DNA of 64,000 nt from Entomomonas moraniae (lineage in GTDB: Bacteria; Pseudomonadota; Gammaproteobacteria; Pseudomonadales; Pseudomonadaceae): contig NZ_CP029822.1 in NCBI RefSeq assembly GCF_003991975.1, forward strand, positions 1 through 64,000. Reading direction: 5' to 3'. This document shows, one piece after another, positions 10,623-20,380 of this stretch. Position numbers and translations under genes: made by a program. The notes below the pieces were generated by a model. The model was not told the origin of the DNA. It searched no databases and saw only the letters and a program-made list of their open reading frames with translations. Positions within the stretch are counted from its first letter, which is position 1. Every line of letters starts with the position of its first letter.

Positions 10623-12011
10623 TCACATTTCTTGGATAGTTTTTTGTTCTGTTCGTTGTTGATTGGGCTCTATCCATTGATTACGTTGTTCAATTTTCCA
10701 AGCTGTATAACCGAGTATAATGCTTCGTAGTGCCATAAACGTGAGGAAGGTAATCCATAGCCCCGTATTAGCGAAAGATTGTAATAAGAAGCCTAAGGGT
10801 AAACAGATGATAAAAGCTAAAAGCATACTATTACGCATTTCTTTAGCTCGAGTTGCACTAATAAATAGTCCGTCTAATAAATAGCTCCACACTGTGATAA
10901 GCGGTAGGACAGCAAGATAAGGAATTAATGGATAGGCGTGCTCACGAAGCTCAAGAATGGTTGTTTGCATATTAATAAAATAAACACCTAGCTCAAAAAA
11001 GCATGCTGCAAACAACAGGCTAGCAATTAGAGCCCAACCACATGAAACCATCAGTATTTTATGAAAGAGGATTTTATTCTGTCTGCCAATGGCTTTGCCA
11101 CATAAGGCCTCAATGGCGTAAGCAAAGCCATCTAAAATATAGGCTGTTATGGTTAAGCCATTAATAATTAGGGTGTTAGCGGCAACCGTGTTTTCACCTA
11201 GTTTTGCACCTTCAATCATTAATAGGAAAAATACACATTGCAAGGTTAAGCTGCGGATAAAAATATCTCGATTAACACTTAATAAAGGTTTCCAACTGTG
11301 CCAGTTTTTTAGGTAAGTAAATAACCATTGGCCTGTATATTTTTTTAAAGGTGTTGATATAAAACAAAAACCAATAATACAGCCAGACCATTCAGCAATA
11401 AGAGCAGCTTGTGCTGCCCCTGTTACTCCTTTACCGAGATACAAAACAAACCAAACAGATAAGACCATATTGATAATGTTGGTAATAATGAGGATTAATA
11501 AGGGGATGCGTGCATTTTGAGAACCTAGATACCAACCTACTAGGGTATTGTTAATTAACGCAGCAGGTAGCCCCAGTACGCGCCAATTAAAAAATTGTTG
11601 TGCCGATTCATGAAATTGTTGATTGGGTTGAATCCAATAGAGTGTCAGCTGATAAAAAGGGGAGGCAAGGACGATTACAATGGCTGCGATACCAGTCGCT
11701 AATAATAAGCTTTGTATCAGTACTTGTCGTAAAGCTGTGCCATCTTTACGCCCAACTGCTTGTGCGGTGAAGCCAATTGTCCCCATTCGAAAAAAGCCTA
11801 AACAGCCCACAATAAATAGATAGGTGGTACTCCCCACAGTTACTGCTGCTAGATTTTGTGCTTCAGGAAGCCTACCCATCACCATGGTATCAACTAAAGA
11901 AACGAGGGGAACAGAAAGGTTAGATAAAATCATAGGCAGTGTGAGTGCCCAAATTTTTTTATGAACAGAAAGGTCTTTCCAACTTGTTAAAAAAGAGGTG
12001 ATAAAAGACAC
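10623..12011 (-). CDS. MATE-family efflux protein, DinF-like
   Basis: Na+- or H+-coupled multidrug/toxic compound extruder of the inner membrane. The 462 residues are almost wholly hydrophobic with about 12 transmembrane helices in two repeats; the first begins ALTLPMILSNLSVPLVSLVDTMVMGRL, typical of the DinF/NorM family. The start is GTG 12011, one base after the stop of the YcxB-like gene, so translation is probably coupled. Pseudomonas encodes a similar DinF-like protein. Substrate cannot be told from sequence. The C-terminal 25 residues are polar and Gln/Glu-rich. Confidence 0.88.
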   Translation of the reverse strand: MSFITSFLTSWKDLSVHKKIWALTLPMILSNLSVPLVSLVDTMVMGRLPEAQNLAAVTVGSTTYLFIVGCLGFFRMGTIGFTAQAVGRKDGTALRQVLIQSLLLATGIAAIVIVLASPFYQLTLYWIQPNQQFHESAQQFFNWRVLGLPAALINNTLVGWYLGSQNARIPLLILIITNIINMVLSVWFVLYLGKGVTGAAQAALIAEWSGCIIGFCFISTPLKKYTGQWLFTYLKNWHSWKPLLSVNRDIFIRSLTLQCVFFLLMIEGAKLGENTVAANTLIINGLTITAYILDGFAYAIEALCGKAIGRQNKILFHKILMVSCGWALIASLLFAACFFELGVYFINMQTTILELREHAYPLIPYLAVLPLITVWSYLLDGLFISATRAKEMRNSMLLAFIICLPLGFLLQSFANTGLWITFLTFMALRSIILGYTAWKIEQRNQWIEPNQQRTEQKTIQEM

Positions 12012-12012
12012 G

Positions 12013-12513
12013 TTATTTTATTTTACAACCAGCCGCTTGGGTTTTTTCTAATATAAACTCTTGGGCTTCTTGTGGTATAACATTAAGAGGGAATGTGGCA
12101 TAGCTGGCACGTGCTAAGAATACAAGCCAAGTATCTGGATAACGCCAGATTTCTTTTATGGCAGACCACGGCCACTCACCTTCGCCTAGTTCTGATGAGA
12201 GCGCGAATTTATCATCATACATTTTGATGGTAACTTCTGGATTCTGTAAGGCTCTAAAAGTGCCTAAGACATGGTAGCGGTTGTTGAGATATGTACTAAT
12301 ACCAAACAAGAGACCAAGGGTAAAGATAACAGCAAAAGCACCCATCATCCAAGAGGTATCTTTTTTGATGAGTGCACTAATAAAACAGAAGCCAACAAAG
12401 AGCATTGCTAAAAAATAACGCCAGCCCAAAGATTTTAACCAATAACGACGGACTGACTTTTTGAGCATGGGTAGAGTGTATGTCATGGTTATTTGATGGC
12501 GAATTTCTTCCAT
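12013..12513 (-). CDS. YcxB-like membrane protein
   Basis: 166-residue protein with two adjacent transmembrane helices (about 30-48 and 53-72) followed by a cytoplasmic domain containing ALSSELGEGEWPWSAIKEIWRYPDTWLVFL, the pattern of the YcxB-like C-terminal domain. Function is unknown in the family. It ends one base before the MATE gene start, making a two-gene unit. Its own upstream gap to deaD is about 31 bp, so readthrough from deaD is possible. No catalytic motif is visible. Confidence 0.75.
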   Translation of the reverse strand: MEEIRHQITMTYTLPMLKKSVRRYWLKSLGWRYFLAMLFVGFCFISALIKKDTSWMMGAFAVIFTLGLLFGISTYLNNRYHVLGTFRALQNPEVTIKMYDDKFALSSELGEGEWPWSAIKEIWRYPDTWLVFLARASYATFPLNVIPQEAQEFILEKTQAAGCKIK

Positions 12514-12544
12514 TTTGCTCTACCCACTATGCTGTATTGATTGA

Positions 12545-14338
12545 CTAATCTTCGCGGTAACGTCTTAGTTTTAAAGGCTTACCTGCAACACGTGTTTCTT
12601 TAAGTTTAGATAAAATACTGTCTAAACCTTTTTCAGGTAATTCAACTAAACTAAAACTATCACGGATAGTGATTTTTCCAATTTGGTCTTTATTAATACC
12701 TGCTTCATTGAGTATAGCACCTAATAAGTTTTTAGCTGCAACACCATCTAGACTACCAACGGGCGTACGGCAACGAACTTTGCCTTCAGAAATTCTATCG
12801 TTTCCATTATCTCGTCTTTCACCGCGAGAACTACGTTCTTTTCTTTCTCCGCGCTCACCACGCTCTTTTCTTTCACCACGTTCTGCGCGCTCTTTTCTTT
12901 CACCACGTTCTGCGCGCTCACCACGCTCCTTTCTTTCGCCGCGGCCTCTACGTTCCCTGGGCTCTCTACTATCAGGCTTACTGCTAACAGGAGTGAGTTT
13001 TGGCTCAGTTTTCTCAATCTCTTCAACTGTAATAGGGCGACGGCTACTTGCACGTCGTAGTAGGGCAATAGCTAAATCTTCGAGTGAACAGTCTAAATCA
13101 CCTTGTAATTGTTTAATGAGTTCAAGGTAATGTTCTTGGTTCTTTTGTGGCGCAGCAAAAGGCTGTAAATTTTTAGTAAGGCGTTTAATTCTAGCGACTA
13201 AAATGTTTTGAGCATCTGGTAAGCTTGCTTCACTTACTTCTTGTTTAGTAACACGTTCGATTGTTTGTAGCATACGACGTTCGCGAGGTGTTACGAGGAG
13301 TAATGCTTTTCCTGTGCGACCTGCACGGCCCGTACGACCAATACGGTGTACATAAGATTCAGGGTCATATGGCATGTCGACGTTAAAGACGTGAGTGATA
13401 CGGGGTACATCTAAACCTCGTGCGGCAACGTCGGTTGCAACAACAATATCGAGGCGGCCATCTTTTAATGACTCTACAACTCGCTCACGTTGATTTTGTG
13501 CAATATCGCCATTGAGTGCAGCAACACGATAACCTTTGATTTCTAACTCGGTAGCTAAATCGAGAGTGGCTTGTTTAGTCCGTACGAAGGCTATCACTGC
13601 ATCAAAATCTTCTACTTCTAATAAACGAAGTACGGCTGTATTTTTTTGATCAGGATGTACCATTAAGTAGCTTTGTTCAATACGTTCTACGGTTTGTGTT
13701 TTTGTAACTATTTTAATATTTTTTGGATTGTTTAATTGTTTTTCAGCGATGGCTTTAATAGAAGCTGGAACAGTTGCTGAAAATAGAGCTGTTTGGCGCT
13801 TAGCAGGTAATGTTTTAAAAATGCTTTCAAGGTCATCCATAAAGCCGAGCTTTAACATTTCATCAGCTTCATCTAGTACTAAAAATTTAACTTCTGACAA
13901 GAAATTGTTATCGCGGCGTAAATGGTCACAAAGTCTCCCCGGTGTTGCAACTAATACTTGTACGCCTTGGCGAATAGCTCGTAGTTGTGCTCCCATAGGT
14001 GCACCACCATAAATAGCGGCTACTTTTACAGTAGGCATTAATTTAGCGAAGGTTTCGAATGCGTCAGCTACTTGTAAAGCCAGCTCTCTTGTAGGCGCTA
14101 ATACAAGCACTTGTGTATGACGATTATTGGGGTCAATTTTGCTTAGAATAGGTAAAGCAAAGGCAGCAGTTTTACCTGTACCTGTTTGAGCTTGACCAAT
14201 AATATCTTGACCAGCTAGGATTTCAGGTATGGCTTTGCTTTGTATGGGAGATGGTTCTTCGTAGCCAGCGGCAGTAATAGCTGCTAATACACTAGGGTGA
14301 ATACCAAGCTCAGCAAAGGAGTTGTTTTTTTGGGTCAT
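12545..14338 (-). CDS. deaD: DEAD-box RNA helicase DeaD/CsdA
   Basis: ATP-dependent RNA helicase for ribosome assembly and mRNA turnover, cold-linked in the family. The 597-residue protein has intact motifs: AQTGTGKT, PTRELA, DEAD, SAT, ATDVAARGLD and HRIGRTGRAGR. A central arginine/glutamate/glycine-rich repeat tract (about 463-512) follows. The C-terminal DbpA-type RNA-binding domain runs about 518-597 (KVRCRTPVGSLDGVAAKNLLGA). I chose ATG 14338 (TQKNNSFAELG follows), which has GAGG upstream; an in-frame ATG at 14464 would add 42 hydrophobic residues unlike the family. About 217 bp separate it from trmA, room for a regulated leader. Confidence 0.93.
   Translation of the reverse strand: MTQKNNSFAELGIHPSVLAAITAAGYEEPSPIQSKAIPEILAGQDIIGQAQTGTGKTAAFALPILSKIDPNNRHTQVLVLAPTRELALQVADAFETFAKLMPTVKVAAIYGGAPMGAQLRAIRQGVQVLVATPGRLCDHLRRDNNFLSEVKFLVLDEADEMLKLGFMDDLESIFKTLPAKRQTALFSATVPASIKAIAEKQLNNPKNIKIVTKTQTVERIEQSYLMVHPDQKNTAVLRLLEVEDFDAVIAFVRTKQATLDLATELEIKGYRVAALNGDIAQNQRERVVESLKDGRLDIVVATDVAARGLDVPRITHVFNVDMPYDPESYVHRIGRTGRAGRTGKALLLVTPRERRMLQTIERVTKQEVSEASLPDAQNILVARIKRLTKNLQPFAAPQKNQEHYLELIKQLQGDLDCSLEDLAIALLRRASSRRPITVEEIEKTEPKLTPVSSKPDSREPRERRGRGERKERGERAERGERKERAERGERKERGERGERKERSSRGERRDNGNDRISEGKVRCRTPVGSLDGVAAKNLLGAILNEAGINKDQIGKITIRDSFSLVELPEKGLDSILSKLKETRVAGKPLKLRRYRED
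12822..12951 (-). repeat. Tandem repeats encoding RGERKE/RAERGERKE units in deaD
   Basis: Imperfect tandem repeats within deaD that encode alternating Arg-Gly-Glu-Arg and Lys-Glu-Arg units. A 27-bp unit is almost exactly duplicated (the shared CACCACGTTCTGCGCGCTC starts at 12874 and 12901 on the plus strand). Such tracts expand and contract by slippage, so copy number may vary between strains. The encoded tail is highly basic/acidic and probably binds RNA. Confidence 0.8.
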
Positions 14339-14555
14339 GAAAATGCCTCGATATGCAATCGCAATTACCCAAGAACTAAGACTGCCTATGCCTAGTTTAC
14401 TAATAACCCGAGCAGCATAAATGATTGGGATCTGCGAAATTTGAAAAAATAAGATGATGTGCATAACACACCATAAATCGATTTAGCTATATATTAATAG
14501 CGGTCGAACATCATACGTTAATTTAATAAAAAATAAAGTGGTTTGTTGTAAAATA

Positions 14556-15644
14556 TTATTTTTGCTCTAATAAAATGCCTGTTTCTATGTGATGAGTATA
14601 AGGAAACTGGTCAAATAATGCAAAGCGGGTAATTTTATGAGTAGTTTGTAGTAGCTTAATATTCTCTGCTAAGGTTTCAGGATTGCACGAGATGTAGATG
14701 ATACGGGAAAAGCGTCTAGCCAGTTCACACGTTTCAGTGTCCATCCCAGCTCTTGGGGGGTCAACAAAAATAGTCCCAAAATTGTATTCATCCAAATCAA
14801 CATGAGCTAAGCGATTAAATGGTCTTGTTTTATTAAGTGCTTGGGTTAACTCTTCAGCGGATAGTCTGACTAACATTATATTATCGATTTGATTATCAGC
14901 TATGTTTTGTGAAGCTGCTTTAACCGATGTTTTACTGATTTCAGTAGCTAATACTTTATTGACCCTTGTGGATAAGGGGAGCGTAAAATTGCCATTACCA
15001 CAATAAAGCTCGAGTAAATCATCATCGCGCTTACCTAACACATCGTATGCCCAGTTCAGCATTTTATTACAAACATCTGCATTGGGCTGGGTGAAGGCCC
15101 CTTCAGGTTGTTGGTAGGTAAATGGGCGATTATCTACAATGAATCTTTCAGTGACATAATCATGACCAATCACAATTTTTTGTTTACGTGAGCGGCCAAT
15201 AATATGAATATTAAGTTGTTTAGCCAGTTGTACGGCTTCGGCTTGCCATTGTTCATCGAGAGGGCGGTGATAACAGAGAGTGATTATGGCATCGTCTGTC
15301 TGAGTCGTTAAAAACTCTATTTGGAACAAGCGATTTGATAAGACTCCACTAGCTTCCCATGCTGCTTTTAAGTGCGGCATAAGCGCATTAATTTTTTTGC
15401 TAGCAATAGGAAAGCTATCAATAAGTATAGGCGTGTATTTATCGCCAGCTTTAAACATCGCGTAATCTAATTGATCACCACTGCGCCATAACCTAAACTC
15501 GGTACGCATTCGGTAGTGTTTGTCAGGTGATTCAAACACCTCTAATGCAGGAGCATTAAAAGGTGCTAATAAGTCAGCTAAATAAGTTTGCTTCTTTTTT
15601 AATTGTTCGCTGTAACGGTTTGAGTCAAATAATAGTGTATTCAT
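14556..15644 (-). CDS. trmA: tRNA (uracil(54)-C5)-methyltransferase TrmA
   Basis: SAM-dependent enzyme making m5U54 (T54) in the T-loop of all tRNAs. The 362 residues (E. coli 366) carry the N-terminal [10 protein letters not shown] segment, SAM motif [15 protein letters not shown], the motif [10 protein letters not shown] and the catalytic cysteine in [13 protein letters not shown]. The lack of an Fe-S cysteine cluster separates it from RlmD/RlmC. It ends about 217 bp before the deaD start, and its start lies 6 bp after the stop of the purine permease gene, so it is probably read from that promoter. Confidence 0.94.
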   Translation of the reverse strand: MNTLLFDSNRYSEQLKKKQTYLADLLAPFNAPALEVFESPDKHYRMRTEFRLWRSGDQLDYAMFKAGDKYTPILIDSFPIASKKINALMPHLKAAWEASGVLSNRLFQIEFLTTQTDDAIITLCYHRPLDEQWQAEAVQLAKQLNIHIIGRSRKQKIVIGHDYVTERFIVDNRPFTYQQPEGAFTQPNADVCNKMLNWAYDVLGKRDDDLLELYCGNGNFTLPLSTRVNKVLATEISKTSVKAASQNIADNQIDNIMLVRLSAEELTQALNKTRPFNRLAHVDLDEYNFGTIFVDPPRAGMDTETCELARRFSRIIYISCNPETLAENIKLLQTTHKITRFALFDQFPYTHHIETGILLEQK

Positions 15645-15650
15645 AAGTCA

Positions 15651-16952
15651 TTAGTGTATAAAGGCAAATTTCAAAGCAAACAAAATAGAAAGTACAATCA
15701 ATGCGGAATTGACTTGATGTTTACGTCCCGTTAAAAGTTTAATGACTGTCCAACTGATAAAGCCAAAGGCGATACCATTAGCGATGGAGTAAGTAAATGG
15801 CATGGCAATAGCTGTAATCAAAACGGGAGCAGCTGTGGTTAAGTCATTCCAGTCAATTTCAGCAAGGCCAGATGCCATTAGAATGGCTACAAACATCAGT
15901 GCTGGGGCGGTCGCAAATAGAGGAACACTTTCTGCTAAAGGAGAGAAGAAGAGGGCGAAAATAAATAAGATCCCTACGACACAAGCTGTTAACCCTGTTC
16001 GCCCACCAGCTGCAACTCCTGCTGTCGATTCAACAAAGCTGGTAGTAGTTGATGTACCTAGTAATGAACCTGACATGGCCGCGGTACTATCAGCTAACAA
16101 TACTCTGCCCATGCGAGGAAGGTAACCATCTGCGCGCATAAGCCCCGTCTTTTTTGCAACACCAATTAAGGTTCCTGAGTTATCGAATAGATCCACAAAT
16201 AGAAATGAGAAAATAACTACGATCATGCCGACTTGAAAAGCACCTGCTATATCTAACTGTAAAAAGGTAGGGGCGATTGAAGGGGGGAGTGATGCGACAC
16301 CTTTAAACGGTGAAATATGGAGAATAATACTTATGGCGGTAATAAATAGAATACTGATAATGACTGCACCGGGTATTTTTCGAGCTTCTAATGCAATAAG
16401 GATAAAGAAACCTAAAATAGCAAGTAGTGGTTCTGGTTTTGTGAGGTCACCAATGGTAACGAGTGTTGCTGAATCAGCGCCAATAATACCTGCTTTTTGT
16501 AAAGCAATGATAGCAAGGAATAAACCAATACCCGCTGCAATCGCTGAACGCAATTCTAAGGGAATACTGTTGATAATCCATTCTCTGATTTTAAATAAAG
16601 AAAGTAGAAAAAAAAGGGTGGCAGAGATAAAAACAGCGCCAAGTGCAACTTGCCAGCTATAGCCCATCGAATGAACAACTGTGTAAGAGAAAAAGACATT
16701 TAGTCCCATCCCTGGTGCTAGGGCTAAAGGGTAGTTAGAAATTAAGCCCATGGTGCATGAGCCAATAAAGGCAGCAAGGCAAGTAGCAACAAAAACAGCA
16801 GAGTGATCCATGCCTGCACCGTTCGCATCACTTAAAATATTGGGATTAATAAAAAGAATATAAGACATGGCTAGAAAGGTGGTGAAGCCAGCAATAACTT
16901 CTGTTCTAATCGTTGTATTGTTAGCTTTTAATTTAAATAACTTCTCTAGCAT
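15651..16952 (-). CDS. AzgA-type purine permease (NCS2 superfamily)
   Basis: Inner-membrane proton symporter for purine bases, probably adenine or guanine/hypoxanthine by family. The 433 residues contain about 12-14 transmembrane helices. Family signatures are AGFTTFLAMSYILFINPNIL at the N-terminus, SNYPLALAPGMGLNVFF, the substrate-site stretch FVDLFDNSGTLIGV, and GTSTTTSFVESTAGVAAGGRTG. Start ATG 16952. No purine riboswitch is recognisable in the short upstream gap. It precedes trmA by 6 bp. Adenine- and hypoxanthine-specific members cannot be told apart here. Confidence 0.88.
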   Translation of the reverse strand: MLEKLFKLKANNTTIRTEVIAGFTTFLAMSYILFINPNILSDANGAGMDHSAVFVATCLAAFIGSCTMGLISNYPLALAPGMGLNVFFSYTVVHSMGYSWQVALGAVFISATLFFLLSLFKIREWIINSIPLELRSAIAAGIGLFLAIIALQKAGIIGADSATLVTIGDLTKPEPLLAILGFFILIALEARKIPGAVIISILFITAISIILHISPFKGVASLPPSIAPTFLQLDIAGAFQVGMIVVIFSFLFVDLFDNSGTLIGVAKKTGLMRADGYLPRMGRVLLADSTAAMSGSLLGTSTTTSFVESTAGVAAGGRTGLTACVVGILFIFALFFSPLAESVPLFATAPALMFVAILMASGLAEIDWNDLTTAAPVLITAIAMPFTYSIANGIAFGFISWTVIKLLTGRKHQVNSALIVLSILFALKFAFIH

Positions 16953-17010
16953 GCTTTATTCTCTGCTAATTAAAATGAAATGGTGTAAGTGATAAATACA
17001 GTCTGGTGTA

Positions 17011-17673
17011 TTAAGTATTAGTCAATTGAATTAGGCGTGTGACCAGTTTTTTAATACCAACTGCTACTTCGCTAATATTTTTACCTAACATATAAGCAGG
17101 GGTAGAGATAAGTTTATTGGCTTTGTCTTCAACAATATTAGAGACATCACAAGATTGATGAACAGCACCCATTTTTTCGAGTTCTGCTGCTGTATTCTCA
17201 TCGTTACCAATGGTGCAAATCACTCCTCTGCCATAAATTTTTGGGGCAAGGTGGGGGGCAATACAAATGAGGCCAATGGGTTTTTCAGCTTTAGCAAACG
17301 ATTTTGCAGCTGTTAACACATCATCATTAACCGTGCAATCTGAACCTTTAAATGCGAAGTTTGAAAGATTCTTGGCCGCGCCAAAGCCACCTGGGATAAT
17401 AAGGCCATCAAAATCATCAGCTGTTAATTCTTTAACATCTTTCACATTACCACGAGCGATGCGAGCTGATTCAACTAATACATTGCGTGTTTCAGGTGAT
17501 TCTTTTTGTGTCAGGTGATTAATCACGTGTGTTTGCTCTATATTCGGTGCAAAACACTGTATTTTTACGCCTTGTTCAGATAGATAGAGTAGCGCTAATG
17601 TGGCTTCATGGATTTCGCTACCATCATATACACCTGATCCTGCAAGGATTACAGCTATTTTCTTAGTGGGCAT
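17011..17673 (-). CDS. elbB: Isoprenoid biosynthesis glyoxalase ElbB
   Basis: DJ-1/PfpI-superfamily glyoxalase (ElbB, also called ElbA/SCRP27), associated with isoprenoid metabolism by name only. The 220 residues match E. coli ElbB throughout: VILAGSGVYDGSEIHEA, PGGFGAAKNLSNFA, and the nucleophilic cysteine in GLICIAPHLAPK. The start chosen is ATG 17673 (PTKKIAVILAG follows) with CAGG upstream; an in-frame ATG at 17691 would add six residues and lacks a good ribosome site. It stands alone, divergent from the pirin gene; the 169 bp between hold both promoters. Confidence 0.92.
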   Translation of the reverse strand: MPTKKIAVILAGSGVYDGSEIHEATLALLYLSEQGVKIQCFAPNIEQTHVINHLTQKESPETRNVLVESARIARGNVKDVKELTADDFDGLIIPGGFGAAKNLSNFAFKGSDCTVNDDVLTAAKSFAKAEKPIGLICIAPHLAPKIYGRGVICTIGNDENTAAELEKMGAVHQSCDVSNIVEDKANKLISTPAYMLGKNISEVAVGIKKLVTRLIQLTNT

Positions 17674-17842
17674 AATCGTACCTGTTTTCATATAGAGTTA
17701 GTAGCTAACCATTATATAACAAAATTTGCCTGTTATGATTTGTTGATTAACAAAAAAATAGCAATAATTTGTTCCATTTTTATCTATTGTTTTATCTATT
17801 TTCAAGAGTATTATTTTTAAAAATGAAATTAAAGAGGTTTAT

Positions 17843-18556
17843 ATGATAACGAAAACATTGCATAGAGCTATTGACCGGGGCCATGTTAAACATAATTGGC
17901 TCGATACATACCATAGCTTTAGTTTTGCACAGTATTTTGATTCAAAAAAAAATAACTTTGGTGCATTAAGAGTTATTAATGATGATGTGATCGCTTCTGG
18001 AAAGGGGTTTGGAATGCATCCGCACCAAAATATGGAGATTATTACGATTCCTCTGTCAGGTGCTTTAGCTCATAAAGATAGCATGGGGAACAGTTCTATT
18101 ATTCGCGCAGGAGAGGTACAAGTCATGAGTGCAGGGACTGGTATCTATCACAGTGAGTATAATGCGAGTCAAGAGCAAGCCGTTAGTCTACTGCAAATTT
18201 GGATATTTCCTAATAAGGAGAATTTGAAACCTCGTTATCAACAACTTACATTTGATGAGTCAAGATTGAATGAGTTTCAACAAGTGGTTTCTCCTAATTC
18301 GTATGATAGTGGTGCATGGATACACCAACAAGCATGGCTTTCATTGAGTAAGTTTGACCGAGAAATAGAAATTGATTATGTTTTACATAATGAAGCGAAT
18401 GGTTTGTATATTTTTGTGATTGATGGTCAAGCTGTTGTGGATGATCTTGTTTTATCAAGTAAAGACGCCTTGGGGATAGAAAATCAATCAGCTGTAAAAA
18501 TGCTTGCACAAAAAGGTGCTAGGATTTTACTTATAGAAATTCCTATGCATTACTAA
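17843..18556 (+). CDS. Pirin-family bicupin, possible quercetin dioxygenase
   Basis: Metal-binding bicupin of the YhhW/pirin family; some members act as quercetin 2,3-dioxygenases, others as regulators. The 237 residues carry metal ligands in the first cupin: HPHQNMEII (two histidines), the later IYHSEYNAS (histidine and glutamate), and the typical start HNWLDTYHSFSFAQYFD. AAAGAGG sits seven bases before ATG 17843. It is a single gene, divergent from elbB and convergent with the DedA gene 15 bp away. Which activity it has cannot be judged from sequence. Confidence 0.9.
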   Translation: MITKTLHRAIDRGHVKHNWLDTYHSFSFAQYFDSKKNNFGALRVINDDVIASGKGFGMHPHQNMEIITIPLSGALAHKDSMGNSSIIRAGEVQVMSAGTGIYHSEYNASQEQAVSLLQIWIFPNKENLKPRYQQLTFDESRLNEFQQVVSPNSYDSGAWIHQQAWLSLSKFDREIEIDYVLHNEANGLYIFVIDGQAVVDDLVLSSKDALGIENQSAVKMLAQKGARILLIEIPMHY

Positions 18557-18571
18557 TTGTTTGTACATGCT

Positions 18572-19123
18572 TTATTCTTTTGATTCTCTGCGGCATTTAA
18601 AAAAGCGATGCAGCCAAAAGAATAAAGCAATCACAATAATCGCAACTAAGAAAATAAGTTCGTAATCTTTGAGGTAACTAAGCACGATACTACCAAAATA
18701 ATAAGAGGTACTACCTAATACAACTGACCAAATAATGGCACCAATAGCATTTAATATAACATAGCGCTTAGGGGAGTATCCCGATATACCAATGGCAACA
18801 GGCATGATTGTTCTTAGGCCATACATAAACCTAAAGGTGAGAACCCATAAATCAGGATTCTTTTTTAAATAAATAAGGGCTTTATCTGCTGATTTTTGCC
18901 ATTTAGGCCGTTTTTGTAAGATGGCAATGCCGTAGTGCCTACCTAGAAAATACCAAAGTTGATCACCAAAATAACTACCAATAAATGCGACGATAATCAC
19001 TATTTGTAGATCTAAGTAATCGTGTGCGGCAGCAATACCAGCGAGTATTAAAATAGTTTCCCCTTCTAAAAAGGTTCCTATAAATAACGCGAAATAACCG
19101 TACTCATTTAGCAAATGTTCCAT
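18572..19123 (-). CDS. DedA-family membrane protein
   Basis: Polytopic inner-membrane protein of the DedA/SNARE-associated family; members take part in undecaprenyl-phosphate or lipid recycling and in envelope and pH homeostasis. The 183 residues have about five hydrophobic segments. Conserved acidic residues occur in GTFLEGETILILAG and in GSYFGDQLWYFLGR, and arginines in FRFMYGLRTIMPVAIG. The start chosen is ATG 19123 (EHLLNEYGYFALF follows), because family members begin there; a longer frame to 19213 adds an unconserved extension. It is monocistronic, convergent with the pirin gene. Confidence 0.88.
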   Translation of the reverse strand: MEHLLNEYGYFALFIGTFLEGETILILAGIAAAHDYLDLQIVIIVAFIGSYFGDQLWYFLGRHYGIAILQKRPKWQKSADKALIYLKKNPDLWVLTFRFMYGLRTIMPVAIGISGYSPKRYVILNAIGAIIWSVVLGSTSYYFGSIVLSYLKDYELIFLVAIIVIALFFWLHRFFKCRRESKE

Positions 19124-19321
19124 TATATAATCTAACTTCAAACCAGTAATTAATTTATAACTTAATAGTATATACAAAAAAGCAGTATGGTACTGTATCT
19201 TAAATCGTGACAAAATCTATTAACCTATTAATAAAGTATTTAGAAATACTTTATTGGCTAGCAAGAGCAAGGTGTTGCGGTAAAATGGTAACTGTTTATT
19301 ATTTATTCATCTACTTGATAG

Positions 19322-20356
<1,035 letters not shown>

Positions 20357-20380
20357 TTTCTTAAAAAGGTTGAAATAGCT

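Noticed and set aside
12669-13130. Plus-strand open frame opposite the deaD repeat tract
   Set aside because: It is the antisense reading of the Arg/Glu repeats; its Arg/Ser/Pro composition follows from the repeat and there is no ribosome site.
14339-14464. N-terminal extension of deaD from ATG 14464
   Set aside because: The 42 added residues do not resemble DEAD-box proteins, while ATG 14338 has a ribosome site and the expected start.
16953-17010. Purine riboswitch before the AzgA-type permease
   Set aside because: The gap is only 58 bp and lacks the conserved aptamer junction sequences.
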